16,525 bases of DNA from DATFPQ01 sp035264765 (GCA_035264765.1 DATFPQ010000115.1:1-16525), one strand, 5' to 3'. Positions 1 to 6,492 are shown, counted from the first letter of the stretch. The notes: a model not told the origin generated them from the sequence alone. Numbers and translations: made by a program.

Positions 1-76
1 CCGCGGCGAGGTCCGCGGCGAGCCGTCGGACCAACCGGTCGGCCCCTGGCGTCGCTACCTCGGCATGCGAGCGCAC
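1..76 (-). CDS. Start of a protein gene cut by the left edge; possibly DUF2218-like
   Basis: Only the first 25 codons are inside the window. They begin at a GTG (bases 76-74 on the minus strand) and read VRSHAEVATPGADRLVRRLA and on to an Ala-rich helix. A perfect AGGAGG lies at 92-87 and overlaps the TAG stop of the upstream dehydrogenase gene. That gives good spacing to the GTG and indicates translation from the same leftward transcript. The pattern 'S-x-A-x-V-A-T-x-x-x-x-R-x-x-x-x-L' resembles the N-terminus of small DUF2218 proteins, but this rests on very few residues. The gene's existence is fairly well supported by its start signals; its identity is only a guess. A plus-strand frame over the same bases, ending at 94, is less likely because it has no start context in view. 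Confidence 0.55.
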   Translation of the reverse strand, partial: MRSHAEVATPGADRLVRRLAADLAA

Positions 77-90
77 CGTGTCGGGCCCTC

Positions 91-822
91 CTAGCGCGGG
101 TAGTTCTCCGTGCGCGAGGTGACCACCAGGGTCTGCAGCACCATGTCCGGCGGAAGCGTCACGGCCACGTGGATCAGCCGCGCCACCTGCGCGGGGTCCA
201 TCATCTTCTCCTCGGGCAGGTGCCACTGGTCCATCATCGGGGTGTTCATGGCGCTCGGGTTGAGGGCGCACACCCGCACCGGCCAGCCGCGCTCGCGGGC
301 CTCGCTCTGCAGCACCTCGGTCAGCTTGAGCAGGGCGGCCTTGGACGAGTTGTAGGCCCCGGCCCCCGACCCCACGGTGAGCGCGGAGATCGAGACGACG
401 TTGAGGATGTCGGCGGGTGCCGGGCGCTCGCCGCGGGCCAGGACGCCGCGCACGAAGGCGCGCGACGTGTGCATCGGGCCGTGCACGTTGACGCCGAAGA
501 CGCCGTGCCACTGCTCGTCCGACACCTCGGGGACGTCCGCGCCCCGGTCGGTCCCCGCGTTGTTGACCAGGCAGTCGAAGCGCTCGCCGTGCTCGGTGAA
601 CAGCCGCTCCAGCAGCCGGTCGACCTGCGCCGGGTCGCTGACGTCCAGCGACGCCTCCTCGGCGCTGCCGGAGTCCTCGGTGATCCGCTTCACGGTGGCC
701 CGCGCGCCGTCGGTGTTGACGTCGGCCACGACGACGTGAGCGCCGGCCCGGGCCAGCTCCAGGCTGGTGGCCCGGCCGAGGCCGCTGCCTGCGCCGGTCA
801 CCAGGGCCACCCGTCCGTCCAT
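91..822 (-). CDS. SDR family NAD(P)-dependent oxidoreductase
   Basis: This is a classical short-chain dehydrogenase/reductase of 243 residues, the usual length. It is a cytosolic single Rossmann-fold enzyme that oxidises or reduces an alcohol/ketone pair with NAD(P); its substrate cannot be read from the sequence. The visible motifs are TGAGSGLG at residues 9-16 (cofactor loop), NNAG at 87-90, an Asn at 112, Ser144, and Tyr157-x-x-x-Lys161 as the catalytic group. An Asp (D34) after the second beta strand suggests a preference for NAD(H), which is an inference. I chose the ATG at 822 because the fold starts three residues later; the reading frame upstream is Arg-rich and unlike the family. The stop codon overlaps the ribosome binding site of the next leftward gene, so the two are probably co-transcribed. 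A hairpin at 935-972 separates this gene from ohr. Confidence 0.93.
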   Translation of the reverse strand: MDGRVALVTGAGSGLGRATSLELARAGAHVVVADVNTDGARATVKRITEDSGSAEEASLDVSDPAQVDRLLERLFTEHGERFDCLVNNAGTDRGADVPEVSDEQWHGVFGVNVHGPMHTSRAFVRGVLARGERPAPADILNVVSISALTVGSGAGAYNSSKAALLKLTEVLQSEARERGWPVRVCALNPSAMNTPMMDQWHLPEEKMMDPAQVARLIHVAVTLPPDMVLQTLVVTSRTENYPR

Positions 823-934
823 GTCCCGCTCGCTCGTCACCAACGCGCGTCCTCCCGCCTCGCGGTCCTCTGGGGGCCGATCGTGGCACAGGGAGAACCG
901 GCGGACGACCCCGACACGGCGTGGCCCGAGCACG

Positions 935-972
935 CGCGAGCGCCCCGGACCGCGTGGTCCAGGCCGCTCGCG
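935..972 (-). terminator. Hairpin downstream of ohr, probable terminator
   Basis: A long imperfect inverted repeat begins 12 bases beyond the ohr stop. The outer arms CGCGAGCG (935-942) and CGCTCGCG (965-972) are perfect complements. The inner arms GGACC (947-951) and GGTCC (956-960) close a GCGT loop, and a four-base internal loop separates the two stems. There is no run of T after it, which is common for actinobacterial terminators. Its position fits termination of the nucS-ohr transcript. It could instead act as an mRNA-stabilising structure. Confidence 0.55.
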
Positions 973-984
973 TGATGGGGCGGG

Positions 985-1416
985 TCAGGCTGGGACGGCC
1001 GTCACCGTGACCGGCACGTTGCCGCGGGTCGCCTTGGAGTAGGGGCACAGCTGGTGCGCCGCGTCCGCGAGCTCCTGCGCCTGGGCGAGGTCCACGCCGG
1101 GGATGGCGACCTTCAGGTCGACCGTGATGGCGTAGCTGTCGCCCTCCGGACCGAAGCCCACCTCGGCGGTGACCTTCGAGCCGCTGGTGTCGACGCCGGC
1201 CTTCTTGGCGGCCAGGCCCATGGCGCCCTGGAAGCACGCTGCGAAGCCGGCCGCGAACAGCTGCTCCGGGTTGGTGCCGGTGCCCGGCCCACCCATGTCC
1301 TTGGGGGCCGTCAGGTCGACGTCGAGGATGCCGTCCTCGCTGGTGGCGTGCCCCTGCCGGCCGCCGGTGGCGGTGGCTTGGGCGGTGTACACGATCTTGG
1401 AGGGAGTCTGCGTCAT
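985..1416 (-). CDS. ohr: Organic hydroperoxide resistance protein Ohr (OsmC family)
   Basis: Ohr is a thiol peroxidase that reduces organic (lipid) hydroperoxides in the cytosol, usually recycled through lipoylated proteins. The 143-residue length is standard. All the family's active-site residues are visible: Arg20 (GGRQG), Glu51 in GTNPEQLFAAG, the peroxidatic Cys61 in AACFQGA, and the resolving Cys124 in CPYSKATRGN. This Cys-x2-Phe/Tyr context separates Ohr from the OsmC subgroup. The ATG at 1416 places the first strand at the expected distance from the start; upstream codons are not conserved-looking. The gene lies 62 bases after nucS on the same strand, so it may share its transcript. 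No adjacent ohrR repressor is present, and I see no clear operator in the short gap. Confidence 0.95.
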   Translation of the reverse strand: MTQTPSKIVYTAQATATGGRQGHATSEDGILDVDLTAPKDMGGPGTGTNPEQLFAAGFAACFQGAMGLAAKKAGVDTSGSKVTAEVGFGPEGDSYAITVDLKVAIPGVDLAQAQELADAAHQLCPYSKATRGNVPVTVTAVPA

Positions 1417-1478
1417 GACCGCCGCAGCACGGACCACCGCGGATCTGTTCCCCGCCTGTCCAGGATGTGGACGCGAGC

Positions 1479-2174
1479 TCAGAACAGCCGCGACGCGGCG
1501 TCGTCGACCCCCTTCAGGGCCGCGTAGTCCAGCGTCACGCACCGGATGCCCCGGTCGGTGGCAAGGGTCCGGGCCTGCGGCTTGATCTCCTGCGCGGCGA
1601 AGACGCCGGTCACGGGGGCCAGGTGCGGGTCGCGGTTCATCAGCTCCAGGTAGCGCGTGAGCTGCTCGACCCCGTCGATGTCACCGCGCCGTTTGATCTC
1701 GACGGCCACCGAGCCGCCCCGGCCGTCGCGACAGAGGATGTCGACCGGGCCGATCGCCGTCATGTGCTCGCGCCGCACCAGCGTGTACCCGTCGCCCAGG
1801 GTCTCGATCTGCTCGGCCAGGAGGCGCTGCAGGTGCGCCTCCACGCCGTCCTTGACCAGCCCGGGGTCCACGCCGAGCTCGTGCGCGGAGTCGTGCAGCA
1901 CCTCGTGCAGCCGCACCTGGAGCTGGTCGTCGCTCTTGGCATGTTGCACGGTCCACACCTGCACCACGCCCTCGGCGGCGTCGACCTCCGACGGCGCGCC
2001 GACCGTGAGCGTGCACGGAGGGCTCATCCAGTTCAGCGGCTTGTACGAGCCGCCGTCGGAGTGGACCAGGACGCTGCCGTCGGCCTTCACGAGCAGCAGC
2101 CGGGTGGCCAGCGGGAGGTGGGCGGTGAGCCTGCCGACGTAGTCGACGGCGCACCGGGCGATGACGAGGCGCAC
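1479..2174 (-). CDS. nucS: Mismatch-specific endonuclease NucS/EndoMS
   Basis: NucS (EndoMS) makes double-strand cuts at G-T, G-G and T-T mismatches. It provides mismatch repair in many actinobacteria that lack MutS and MutL. The protein has 231 residues from the GTG at 2174 and opens RLVIARCAVDYVGRLTAHLP, the typical N-terminal DNA-binding domain, with KPLNWMSPP near residue 45. The C-terminal RecB-like nuclease carries Asp145 (GPVDIL), Glu159-x-Lys161 and Gln171-x3-Tyr175. The last residues are SRLF; a Leu-Phe end fits the beta-clamp-binding tail known in the family. The frame stays open far upstream to 3263, but that is antisense to the dehydrogenase gene and is not coding. A -10-like TAGGCT lies eight bases before the GTG, with no Shine-Dalgarno, so the mRNA is probably leaderless. 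ohr follows on the same strand. Confidence 0.95.
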   Translation of the reverse strand: MRLVIARCAVDYVGRLTAHLPLATRLLLVKADGSVLVHSDGGSYKPLNWMSPPCTLTVGAPSEVDAAEGVVQVWTVQHAKSDDQLQVRLHEVLHDSAHELGVDPGLVKDGVEAHLQRLLAEQIETLGDGYTLVRREHMTAIGPVDILCRDGRGGSVAVEIKRRGDIDGVEQLTRYLELMNRDPHLAPVTGVFAAQEIKPQARTLATDRGIRCVTLDYAALKGVDDAASRLF

Positions 2175-2182
2175 GGGGGGCA

Positions 2183-2188
2183 AGCCTA
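2183..2188 (-). promoter_or_regulatory. -10 element of nucS (leaderless arrangement)
   Basis: On the minus strand TAGGCT ends eight bases before the GTG start of nucS. Transcription would begin at, or within a base or two of, the start codon. No Shine-Dalgarno sequence is present and no clear -35 is seen. The same arrangement recurs at four other genes in the window. Confidence 0.5.
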
Positions 2189-2345
2189 GCCGCCGGAGGA
2201 CGGGGTCCCGGGCAGGCTCTGCCAGGATGCCGGTGCGCCGTGCCGTCCGAGGTTCCGGTCGTCGGTGTGGGCTGGGGAAGAAGCCGGTGCAGCGCCGGCT
2301 GGCGCGACGGCGGGTCGAAGGCGACACAGCGAGAGGAACGGCGTG

Positions 2346-4028
2346 ATGGGGCGAGAGCTCGGCACGGTGGGAGTGGTGGGCCTCGGCACGATGGGCGCCG
2401 GCATCGTCGAGGTCCTGGCGCGCAGCCGCCTGTCGGTCGTCGCCGTTGAGGCCGACGAGGCCGCTCTGGCCCGCGGCCGCACCCACCTCGAGCGCTCCAC
2501 CGCGCGAGCAGTCTCCCGCGGCCGGCTGACCGAGGTGGAAGAGCGGCTGCTGCAGGGTCGGGTGTGCTTCGCCGCGGGCCTCGCCGCGCTTGCCGACTGC
2601 GACCTCGTGGTGGAGGCGGTGCCTGAGCGCCTGGACCTCAAGCGCGAGCTCCTCGGGGCGCTGGACCAGGTGCTCCGACCCGACGCGATCCTGGCGACCA
2701 ACACCTCCAGCCTGTCTGTCACCGAGCTCGCCGTGGCCACCGGCCGCCCCGGCCGGGTGGTCGGCATGCACTTCTTCAACCCGGCGCCCGTGCAGCGGCT
2801 GGTCGAGGTCGTCCGGACGGTCCTCAGCGAGGAGGAGGCGGTCGACGACGTCAGGGCGCTGGCCGAGCGGCTCGGCAAGCTCCCGGTCGTCGTCGGGGAC
2901 CGCGCCGGCTTCATCGCGAACGCCCTGCTGTTCGGCTACCTCAATCGAGCGGTCGCCATGTACGACGCTCGGTTCGCGAGCCGGGACGACATCGACGCGG
3001 CCATGCGCCTGGGCGCCGGCCTGCCGATGGGGCCGCTCGCGCTGCTCGACCTGATCGGGCTCGACACGGCCCTGCAGATCCTGGAGACGATGTACCGGCA
3101 GAGCCGCGACCGGCTGCACGCGCCCAGCCCGCTGCTGCGGGAGCTGGTCACGGCCGGGCTGCTCGGACGCAAGTCCGGCCACGGCTTCTACACCTACACC
3201 GAGCCGGGATCCGGACAGGTCGTCGCGGAGGCCAGCCCCTCCGGGGACGTCGTCGGCGCGCACGAGCGGGTCCGGACCGTTGAGCGGGCGGCGGTGGTCG
3301 GCTCCGGCGCACGCGCGGACGCCGTGGCCGCGCTGCTGGACGCGGGCGGGGCCGCCGTTCTCCGGGTCGACCCCGGCGCATCCGACCCAGCGGGTGACGC
3401 CGACCTGGTCGTCGTGGCGGTCGAGGACGCTTCAGCGGGGCAGGCCGCGGGGAACGACGCCCGGGGCGCCGTCCGGCGGCTGTTCACCGAGCTCGACGAG
3501 ACCTGCCGGCCCGGCGCCATCCTGGCCACCGCGGTGTCCTGGCTGCCCGTGGTGGAGTGCGCCGCCGCCACGAGCCGTCCGCGCGACGTCGTGGGCCTGC
3601 ACCTGCCCGCCGCGGGGACGCCACTCGTCGAGGTCGTGGCGACCGTCAGCACCTCCGAGGACGTCGTGGCCACCGTCTTCGACCTCTGCCACCGCGCCGA
3701 CCGACACCCCGTCGGCTGCGGCGACCGCGCCGGGTTCGTGGTGGGCGCGCTGCTGTTCCCCTACCTCAATGACGCGGTCCGGATGGTGGAGGCGGGCTAC
3801 GCGGACGTCGACGCCGTCGACACGGCGATGACCGCGGGATGCGGCTACCCGGTGGGGCCGTTCGCCCTGCTCGACGAGATCGGGCTCGACGTCGCACTGG
3901 CCGGCCAGCGCCGGCTGTACCGGGAGCTCCGCGAGCCGGGACTGGCGCCCGCGCCGCTGCTGGAGCAGCTGGTGACGGCCGGTCGCCTCGGCCGCCGGAC
4001 CGGGTGCGGGTTCCGCCTGCACCGCTGA
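2346..4028 (+). CDS. 3-hydroxyacyl-CoA dehydrogenase, PaaH-type, two units
   Basis: This enzyme oxidises (S)-3-hydroxyacyl-CoA to 3-oxoacyl-CoA with NAD+. Candidate pathways are beta-oxidation, phenylacetate breakdown or acetoacetyl-CoA metabolism. The 560 residues form two tandem units. Unit 1 (about 5-285) is complete: NAD loop GLGTMG (12-17), helical arm at about 40-75, and catalytic Ser121, His142 (MHFFNPAP), Glu154 and Asn192. Unit 2 (about 312-560) has a shortened Rossmann part with GSGARA and no helical arm. It keeps Ser398, His419 and Glu429 but has Gly467 where Asn192 would be. This matches the known PaaH-like order in which the second unit has a reduced Rossmann fold. The ATG at 2346 follows GAGAGG at good spacing. 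The gene diverges from nucS, and a small zinc-ribbon gene follows 14 bases later. I give no symbol because paaH, hbd and fadB2 cannot be told apart here. Confidence 0.92.
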   Translation: MGRELGTVGVVGLGTMGAGIVEVLARSRLSVVAVEADEAALARGRTHLERSTARAVSRGRLTEVEERLLQGRVCFAAGLAALADCDLVVEAVPERLDLKRELLGALDQVLRPDAILATNTSSLSVTELAVATGRPGRVVGMHFFNPAPVQRLVEVVRTVLSEEEAVDDVRALAERLGKLPVVVGDRAGFIANALLFGYLNRAVAMYDARFASRDDIDAAMRLGAGLPMGPLALLDLIGLDTALQILETMYRQSRDRLHAPSPLLRELVTAGLLGRKSGHGFYTYTEPGSGQVVAEASPSGDVVGAHERVRTVERAAVVGSGARADAVAALLDAGGAAVLRVDPGASDPAGDADLVVVAVEDASAGQAAGNDARGAVRRLFTELDETCRPGAILATAVSWLPVVECAAATSRPRDVVGLHLPAAGTPLVEVVATVSTSEDVVATVFDLCHRADRHPVGCGDRAGFVVGALLFPYLNDAVRMVEAGYADVDAVDTAMTAGCGYPVGPFALLDEIGLDVALAGQRRLYRELREPGLAPAPLLEQLVTAGRLGRRTGCGFRLHR

Positions 4029-4042
4029 GCGAGAATGGGTCG

Positions 4043-4336
4043 GTGCCCCGAGCCAACCGCCGCCGCCGCGACGACAGCGAGCTGGACGTCGGGCGGGCGC
4101 TGGGGGGCGTGCAGCGGCGCGAGAGTCACCCGGACGGCGAGTGGTTCGTCCGGTCGGTCACCGGCGCGGGGGCTACGAAGTCCTACCGGTGTCCCGGCTG
4201 CGTGCAGGAGGTGAAAGCCGGGCTGCCGCACGTGGTCGCCTGGCCGGCCGACGGGCCGTGGAGCGACGCCGTGGCCCTCGGCGGTCGGCGGCACTGGCAC
4301 ACGGCCTGCTGGCGTGCGCGCGACCGCCGCCGCTGA
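4043..4336 (+). CDS. Small Cys/His-rich (zinc-ribbon-like) conserved actinobacterial protein
   Basis: This is a basic 97-residue protein of unknown function, called from the GTG at 4043. Residues 1-25 are Arg-rich (PRANRRRRDD) and probably disordered. The core then carries Cys50-Pro-Gly-Cys53 in KSYRCPGC, His63 (GLPHVVAW), and a C-terminal His84-Trp-His86-Thr-Ala-Cys89-Trp. Together these look like a zinc-binding knuckle. I recall similar short proteins in other actinobacteria, sometimes labelled 'ATP/GTP-binding', but no nucleotide-binding motif is visible here. It starts 14 bases after the dehydrogenase stop. There is no Shine-Dalgarno; GAGAAT (4031-4036) six bases before the GTG could be a leaderless -10, or the gene may be co-transcribed with its neighbour. 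Coding is supported by third-position GC and the ordered Cys/His pattern. Confidence 0.75.
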   Translation: MPRANRRRRDDSELDVGRALGGVQRRESHPDGEWFVRSVTGAGATKSYRCPGCVQEVKAGLPHVVAWPADGPWSDAVALGGRRHWHTACWRARDRRR

Positions 4337-4366
4337 CCTGTCAGAGAGCAAGCAGAGGAGCGGGAG

Positions 4367-5149
4367 ATGCGGCACGGGTCCAGGGATAACGTGATGGCCC
4401 CTGTTGAGGGCGCTTCGCCGCGCCAGCTGGCCCGGATGGCCGGCGCCCTGTACTTGGTCAACATCGTCGGAGGCGCGTTCGCCATCAGCGTGGTCCCCGC
4501 CATGTTGGTGGTCCAGGGCGACCCGGCGGCCACCGCACAGAACATCCAGACGCACGAGCTGCTCTACCGCACCGGCCTGGCCGCGCACGTGCTGGTCACC
4601 GTGACGAATGTCCCTCTGGCAGTTCTCTTCTACGAGCTGTTCAAGGTCGTGAACCGCAGGATCGCCCTGCTCGACGCCTTCTTCATCCTGGTCGCGACCG
4701 CCATCGAGGCCGCCGGCCTGGTCAACCAGTTCGCGACGCTGGCCCTGCTGGGGAACGGACCCTATGTAGGGGCGCTTTCGACGGCGCAGCTTCAGGCGCT
4801 GGCATACCTTCCTGGCGACCTGTCGCACATCGGCTACACCATCCACACGGTGTTCTTCGGCTTCGACATCCTCTGCATGGCATACCTGGTGCTCCGGTCC
4901 GGGTTGCTTCCCAGAGCGATCGGCGTCCTTCTGGCGGTCGACGGAGCGGCCTATCTGGTCTACAGCTTCAGCGACATCCTGGCACCGGGGTTCGCGACCG
5001 ACCTGGTCCCCTGGATCCAGCTGCCCGCACTCTTCGGTGAAGGAGCGCTCTGTCTGTGGCTCCTCGTGGTCGGCGTGGACGTTGAGCGATGGAAGCAGTG
5101 GGCGGACACCGTTCGACTTCAGCCGGCACCACGCGCTGCTCCCATCTAG
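4367..5149 (+). CDS. DUF4386 family integral membrane protein
   Basis: The 260-residue protein has about six hydrophobic helices, near residues 23-50, 68-92, 103-130, 150-175, 180-202 and 215-240. The opening SPRQLARMAGALYLVNIVGG and the conserved-looking GDLSHIGYTIHTVFFGFD segment fit the DUF4386 family. Its biochemical role is unknown. The ATG at 4367 is preceded by AGAGGAG at good spacing; a second ATG nine codons in is possible. Base composition differs from its neighbours: A and T are more frequent (24 of 60 bases at 4861-4920), and codons such as TAT, GTA, CTT and CCT appear. This suggests later acquisition. It starts 30 bases after the zinc-ribbon gene but has its own strong ribosome binding site, and it ends at a hairpin. 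It could be a stand-alone cargo gene. Confidence 0.85.
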   Translation: MRHGSRDNVMAPVEGASPRQLARMAGALYLVNIVGGAFAISVVPAMLVVQGDPAATAQNIQTHELLYRTGLAAHVLVTVTNVPLAVLFYELFKVVNRRIALLDAFFILVATAIEAAGLVNQFATLALLGNGPYVGALSTAQLQALAYLPGDLSHIGYTIHTVFFGFDILCMAYLVLRSGLLPRAIGVLLAVDGAAYLVYSFSDILAPGFATDLVPWIQLPALFGEGALCLWLLVVGVDVERWKQWADTVRLQPAPRAAPI

Positions 5150-5174
5150 GGCGCCGGCCGTCCGGTCGGCGCCC
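5149..5174. terminator. Bidirectional hairpin between convergent genes
   Basis: The arms GGGCGCCGGCC (5149-5159) and GGTCGGCGCCC (5164-5174) pair over 11 positions with a single G-T wobble around a GTCC loop. The hairpin starts on the last base of the DUF4386 stop codon and lies between two genes that converge. It lacks a T-run. It probably stops transcription from the left and may also work from the right. Confidence 0.6.
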
Positions 5175-5215
5175 AGCGATTACATGCACGTCCGGTCGGC
5201 CGAGCGGTGACCCCC

Positions 5216-5611
5216 TCAGGACGTCGGCGGCCCGGTGGCGACGTCGTACGCCGACAGGTCCGGGAGCTGCCAGCCGCTGCCGGGCACGTGCTCGACCCGG
5301 ATCGCCTCGACCACCGCGCTCACCGGCACCACGCCGTACACGTGCGGGTAGGGCCCGTCGTGCACCTCGTGCGGGTTCTCCCAGACCACCGACGCGCCCT
5401 CGTGCTCGAGCCGGTCGACGTCGAGGACCAGAAGGTCGACCTCCTCGACGTCGGAGTAGAAGCGGTCGAGGACGCCGGGCAGCTGCGCCGCCGTCGACGC
5501 GTGCACGTAGTCGGCCTCCACGATGGACGTGCCCCGCGTCGAGATGTCGTAGCTGCCGTCCTCGCGGGCCTTGGCCCAGTCCCGGGTGAGCGCCGCATGC
5601 AGGATCCGCAT
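5216..5611 (-). CDS. DUF952 domain-containing protein
   Basis: This is a soluble 131-residue protein of the DUF952 family; its function is unknown. Family-like landmarks are the start RILHAALTRDW, the ADYVHASTAAQL segment (His37) and PYPHVYGVVP (His90). Both segments line the putative active-site cleft in related structures, although no reaction has been assigned. The length is close to that of other members. The ATG at 5611 is preceded on the minus strand by TAGGGT with six bases between, and by no ribosome binding site, so a leaderless mRNA is likely. The gene diverges from the hydrolase at 5683; the 71-base gap holds both predicted -10 elements. It converges on the DUF4386 gene across a hairpin. 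Confidence 0.88.
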   Translation of the reverse strand: MRILHAALTRDWAKAREDGSYDISTRGTSIVEADYVHASTAAQLPGVLDRFYSDVEEVDLLVLDVDRLEHEGASVVWENPHEVHDGPYPHVYGVVPVSAVVEAIRVEHVPGSGWQLPDLSAYDVATGPPTS

Positions 5612-5617
5612 GCCCAG

Positions 5618-5623
5618 ACCCTA
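5618..5623 (-). promoter_or_regulatory. -10 element of the DUF952 gene (leaderless arrangement)
   Basis: On the minus strand TAGGGT ends six bases before the ATG of the DUF952 gene. Transcription would therefore start at or next to the A of the start codon. No Shine-Dalgarno sequence is present. Confidence 0.5.
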
Positions 5624-5668
5624 CGGTCCCGCCCGGAGACCACAAGGCCGCGCAGCGGGAGATCCACG

Positions 5669-5674
5669 TAGGCT
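5669..5674 (+). promoter_or_regulatory. -10 element of the alpha/beta hydrolase gene (leaderless arrangement)
   Basis: TAGGCT ends eight bases before the ATG at 5683. The sequence between is GGCCGGCG and offers no convincing ribosome binding site. It is back to back with the DUF952 promoter. Confidence 0.45.
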
Positions 5675-5682
5675 GGCCGGCG

Positions 5683-6435
5683 ATGAGCCAGGACGCCGCA
5701 GACCCGCACACCTACCACGAGGGCATGATCCGCGCGGCCACGGTGCTGCCGTCCCGGCGCGAAGACGTCGAGCTGCACACCGCGGACGGCCTGACCCTGG
5801 TCGGCGAGCTGGCGCTGCCGGCCGAGCGCGACCCGGTGGCGACGCTCGTGACGCTGCACCCGCTGCCGACGCACGGCGGGTTCATGGACAGCCACGTGCT
5901 GCGCAAGGCGGCGAACCGGCTGCCGGCGCTCGCCGACCTGGCCGTCCTGCGGTTCAACCTGCGTGGGGTGACCAGCCCGCGAGGCACGAGCGAGGGCAGC
6001 TTCGACGGTGCGGTCGGTGAGCGCTTCGACGTCGCCGCCGGGATCGAGCTCGCCGAGTTCCGCGGTCTGCCGCAGCCGTGGCTACTGGGCTGGAGCTTCG
6101 GCACCGACCTGGCGCTGATGCACGGCTGCGACCCCGCGGTGGTGGGCGCGATCCTGCTCAGCCCGCCGCTGCGGTACGCCGGCCCGGCCGACCTGGAGCG
6201 CTGGGCGGAGTCCGGCAAGCCGGTGCTGGCGCTCGTCCCCGAGCACGACGACTACCTGCGTCCGGACGAGGCGCGCGAGCGCTTCGCCGCCATCCCGCAG
6301 GCCGAGGTGGTCGGCGTGGACGGAGCCAAGCACCTGTGGGTGGGGGAGCCGGCGGTACGCCGGGTGCTGGACGAGGTGGTCGCCCGAGTCAACCCGCCGC
6401 GCTCGCCGCTGCCGACGACCTGGCCCGTCGCCTGA
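5683..6435 (+). CDS. Alpha/beta hydrolase
   Basis: The 250-residue protein is a serine hydrolase of the alpha/beta fold, probably cytosolic since no signal peptide is seen. The oxyanion-loop region is LVTLHPLPTHGGFMDS (about 55-70). The nucleophile elbow is GWSFG with Ser138. The acid is Asp189 or Asp190 in PEHDDYLRP, and His217 in GAKHLWVGE completes the triad. The 'HP-P-hGG-MD' loop and the NLRGVTSPRGTSEGSF segment place it with the small dienelactone-hydrolase-like/YihG-type esterases annotated simply as alpha/beta hydrolases. The substrate cannot be inferred. The ATG at 5683 has a -10-like TAGGCT eight bases upstream and no Shine-Dalgarno; an in-frame ATG at 5725 is an alternative start. 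The gene ends in a 20-base tandem repeat and converges with the AI-2E transporter gene. Confidence 0.88.
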   Translation: MSQDAADPHTYHEGMIRAATVLPSRREDVELHTADGLTLVGELALPAERDPVATLVTLHPLPTHGGFMDSHVLRKAANRLPALADLAVLRFNLRGVTSPRGTSEGSFDGAVGERFDVAAGIELAEFRGLPQPWLLGWSFGTDLALMHGCDPAVVGAILLSPPLRYAGPADLERWAESGKPVLALVPEHDDYLRPDEARERFAAIPQAEVVGVDGAKHLWVGEPAVRRVLDEVVARVNPPRSPLPTTWPVA

Positions 6436-6472
6436 CGACGATGCTCCGGCACTGACGACGATCGTCGGGCAC
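6433..6472. repeat. Two imperfect tandem 20-base repeats with a 12-base palindrome
   Basis: The units TGACGACGATGCTCCGGCAC (6433-6452) and TGACGACGATCGTCGGGCAC (6453-6472) match at 17 of 20 positions. The first unit begins with the hydrolase stop codon. The second contains the perfect palindrome CGACGATCGTCG (6456-6467). They lie between two convergent genes, so a termination role or a simple local duplication are both possible. Confidence 0.6.
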
Positions 6473-6492
6473 GCCCCGCCGCGGCCAGCGCC

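Noticed and set aside
2..94. Plus-strand frame open from the left edge to a TAG at 92-94, possibly a gene ending here.
   Set aside because: Composition is acceptable, but the minus-strand start at 76 has a perfect ribosome binding site and operon position. The two cannot easily both be real.
169..975. A 268-codon plus-strand frame opposite the SDR gene.
   Set aside because: Antisense shadow; the minus-strand SDR has all catalytic motifs.
2292..2305. Hairpin GCGCC-GGCT-GGCGC in the leader of the dehydrogenase gene as a riboswitch or attenuator.
   Set aside because: A five-base stem is expected by chance in such GC-rich DNA, and no conserved riboswitch core is visible.
2175..3263. The nucS frame stays open upstream to 3263 on the minus strand.
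   Set aside because: It is antisense to the well-supported dehydrogenase gene, has no family-like sequence, and NucS homologues begin at the RLVIA segment.
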